NCBI GenBank assembly: GCA_050742155.1
Contig: JBOGFC010000129.1
Location: 1 to 35,845 of the forward strand
Reading direction: 5' to 3'
From: JBOGFC01 sp050742155
GTDB taxonomy: Bacteria; Actinomycetota; Acidimicrobiia; Spongiisociales; JALYHC01
DNA: 35,845 nt
The notes under the pieces are model-generated. The model made no database searches. It was not told the DNA's origin and worked only from the letters and a program-made list of their open reading frames with translations. Shown here in pieces: positions 35,420 through 35,845 of this stretch. The stretch's first letter is position 1. Each line of letters begins with the position of its first letter. A program made the position numbers and the translations under genes.

Positions 35420-35682
35420 GACTGGTATTGAGACAAGAGGTCCTCAACATGCGAGGTGAAGACTCGCCTCGTGTCCGTCAGGTGTCCGTAGGCTTCCCGT
35501 CCACCCAACTAGCCCGAAGTTACCCCTGACCTGACCCAGCTCAGTCGCTGGAAGCCCTTGTGCCCCTTGCGCTCTGGCGCCCTTCGGGATGGTATGGCGT
35601 AGCCATGTAGTCTTGCCGAGGTGAAGGCAAGACAGTGCGATCAGTGCTTGTCTGTCCGATCATAGTTTGCGATAATGTAGCC
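35420..35682. other. Region upstream of the right-edge transposase, including a hairpin
   Basis: No gene is seen. GTCTTGCC (35610-35617) and GGCAAGAC (35626-35633) are perfect 8-bp inverted arms with an 8-nt loop. The sequence TAGCCATGTA appears at about 35600 and again at 35679, just before and over the transposase start. These are probably within or near the left end of the insertion sequence. Confidence 0.5.
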
Positions 35683-35845
35683 ATGTATGTAGAGCGGGTG
35701 CCCAACCGGGGATCGCCACCGGCGGTGCTGCTGCGAGAGAGCTACCGAGAGGGTGGCAAGGTGAAGAAGCGCACCCTGGCCAACCTGTCGTCCTGGCCGG
35801 AGGAGCAGGTGGAGGCGCTGCGGGCGGTGCTGCGGGGCGAGCCGA
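35683..35845 (+). CDS. IS1634/IS4-type transposase, N-terminal part (runs off right edge)
   Basis: Only 54 codons are visible: MYVERVPNRGSPPAVLLRES, YREGGKVKKRTLANLSSWP and EEQVEALRAVLRG. This is the characteristic start of IS1634-type transposases, where the N-terminal SH3-like and linker segment precedes the DDE domain that lies outside the window. The ATG at 35683 begins exactly where this family normally starts. Completeness and activity cannot be judged. Confidence 0.85.
   Translation, partial: MYVERVPNRGSPPAVLLRESYREGGKVKKRTLANLSSWPEEQVEALRAVLRGEP

Noticed and set aside
1..35845. CRISPR array
   Set aside because: No regularly spaced repeat series was found; the only repeats are short pairs or the phnD tandem units.

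Overview
The window is high-GC DNA with short intergenic gaps and many GTG starts. Gene content (dnaX-ybaB-recR, lysC-asd, methylmalonyl-CoA epimerase next to an acyl-CoA carboxylase epsilon-like gene, an RsbV/RsbW/SigB-SigF stress cassette) and a recurring TAnnnT box 5-8 nt before start codons point to an actinobacterium (Actinomycetota). A deep-branching environmental lineage such as Acidimicrobiia is possible, but that is inference; no rRNA gene is present.

Left part, 1-20.5 kb, is ordinary chromosome. It starts with the N-terminus of a class A penicillin-binding protein (minus). Next comes a divergent partner-switching stress module: STAS protein plus ATP-binding regulator on minus, ATP-binding regulator plus SigB/F-type sigma factor on plus, followed by a 47-aa membrane protein with a sigma-F-like promoter. 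A long minus-strand block then encodes a deoxyribonucleotidase, a phosphonate/phosphate-type importer (phnD-phnC-phnE-phnE) and a dNTP triphosphohydrolase, with 4-base overlaps from phnC to dgt. Divergent from it runs dnaX-ybaB-recR. Then come glpX and a thiolase (minus), the epimerase and carboxylase epsilon-like gene (plus), a histidine kinase (minus) divergent from a receiver-only regulator (plus), a flippase, a PHP phosphoesterase and a tiny membrane protein (minus), and lysC-asd (plus).

Right part, 20.5-35.8 kb, is accessory. It holds a 603-aa protein of unknown role, a Fic protein and four toxin-antitoxin modules. Two of these share one toxin family but use unrelated antitoxins; the others are HigBA and a RelE/ParE-like pair. 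Between them lie relics: a truncated HepT-like gene, a nuclease N-terminus, a broken conjugative relaxase/helicase fused to an ECF sigma fragment, a frameshifted lipoprotein, two integrase C-termini and the 3' half of a tRNA-Pro(CGG), the likely attachment site of an integrative element. Two small excisionase-like genes follow, then an IS110-family element whose 5' noncoding end folds like a bridge RNA, a DHFR/RibD-like reductase, a terpenoid-cyclase-fold protein, and the start of an IS1634-type transposase at the right edge.

The left part is intact and operon-like. The right part looks like a site of repeated integration and deletion in which addiction modules and mobile-element ends have survived. 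The most interesting items are the shared-toxin/different-antitoxin modules, the IS110 candidate bridge RNA, the sigma-F-like promoters around the stress module, and the consistent leaderless-promoter pattern.
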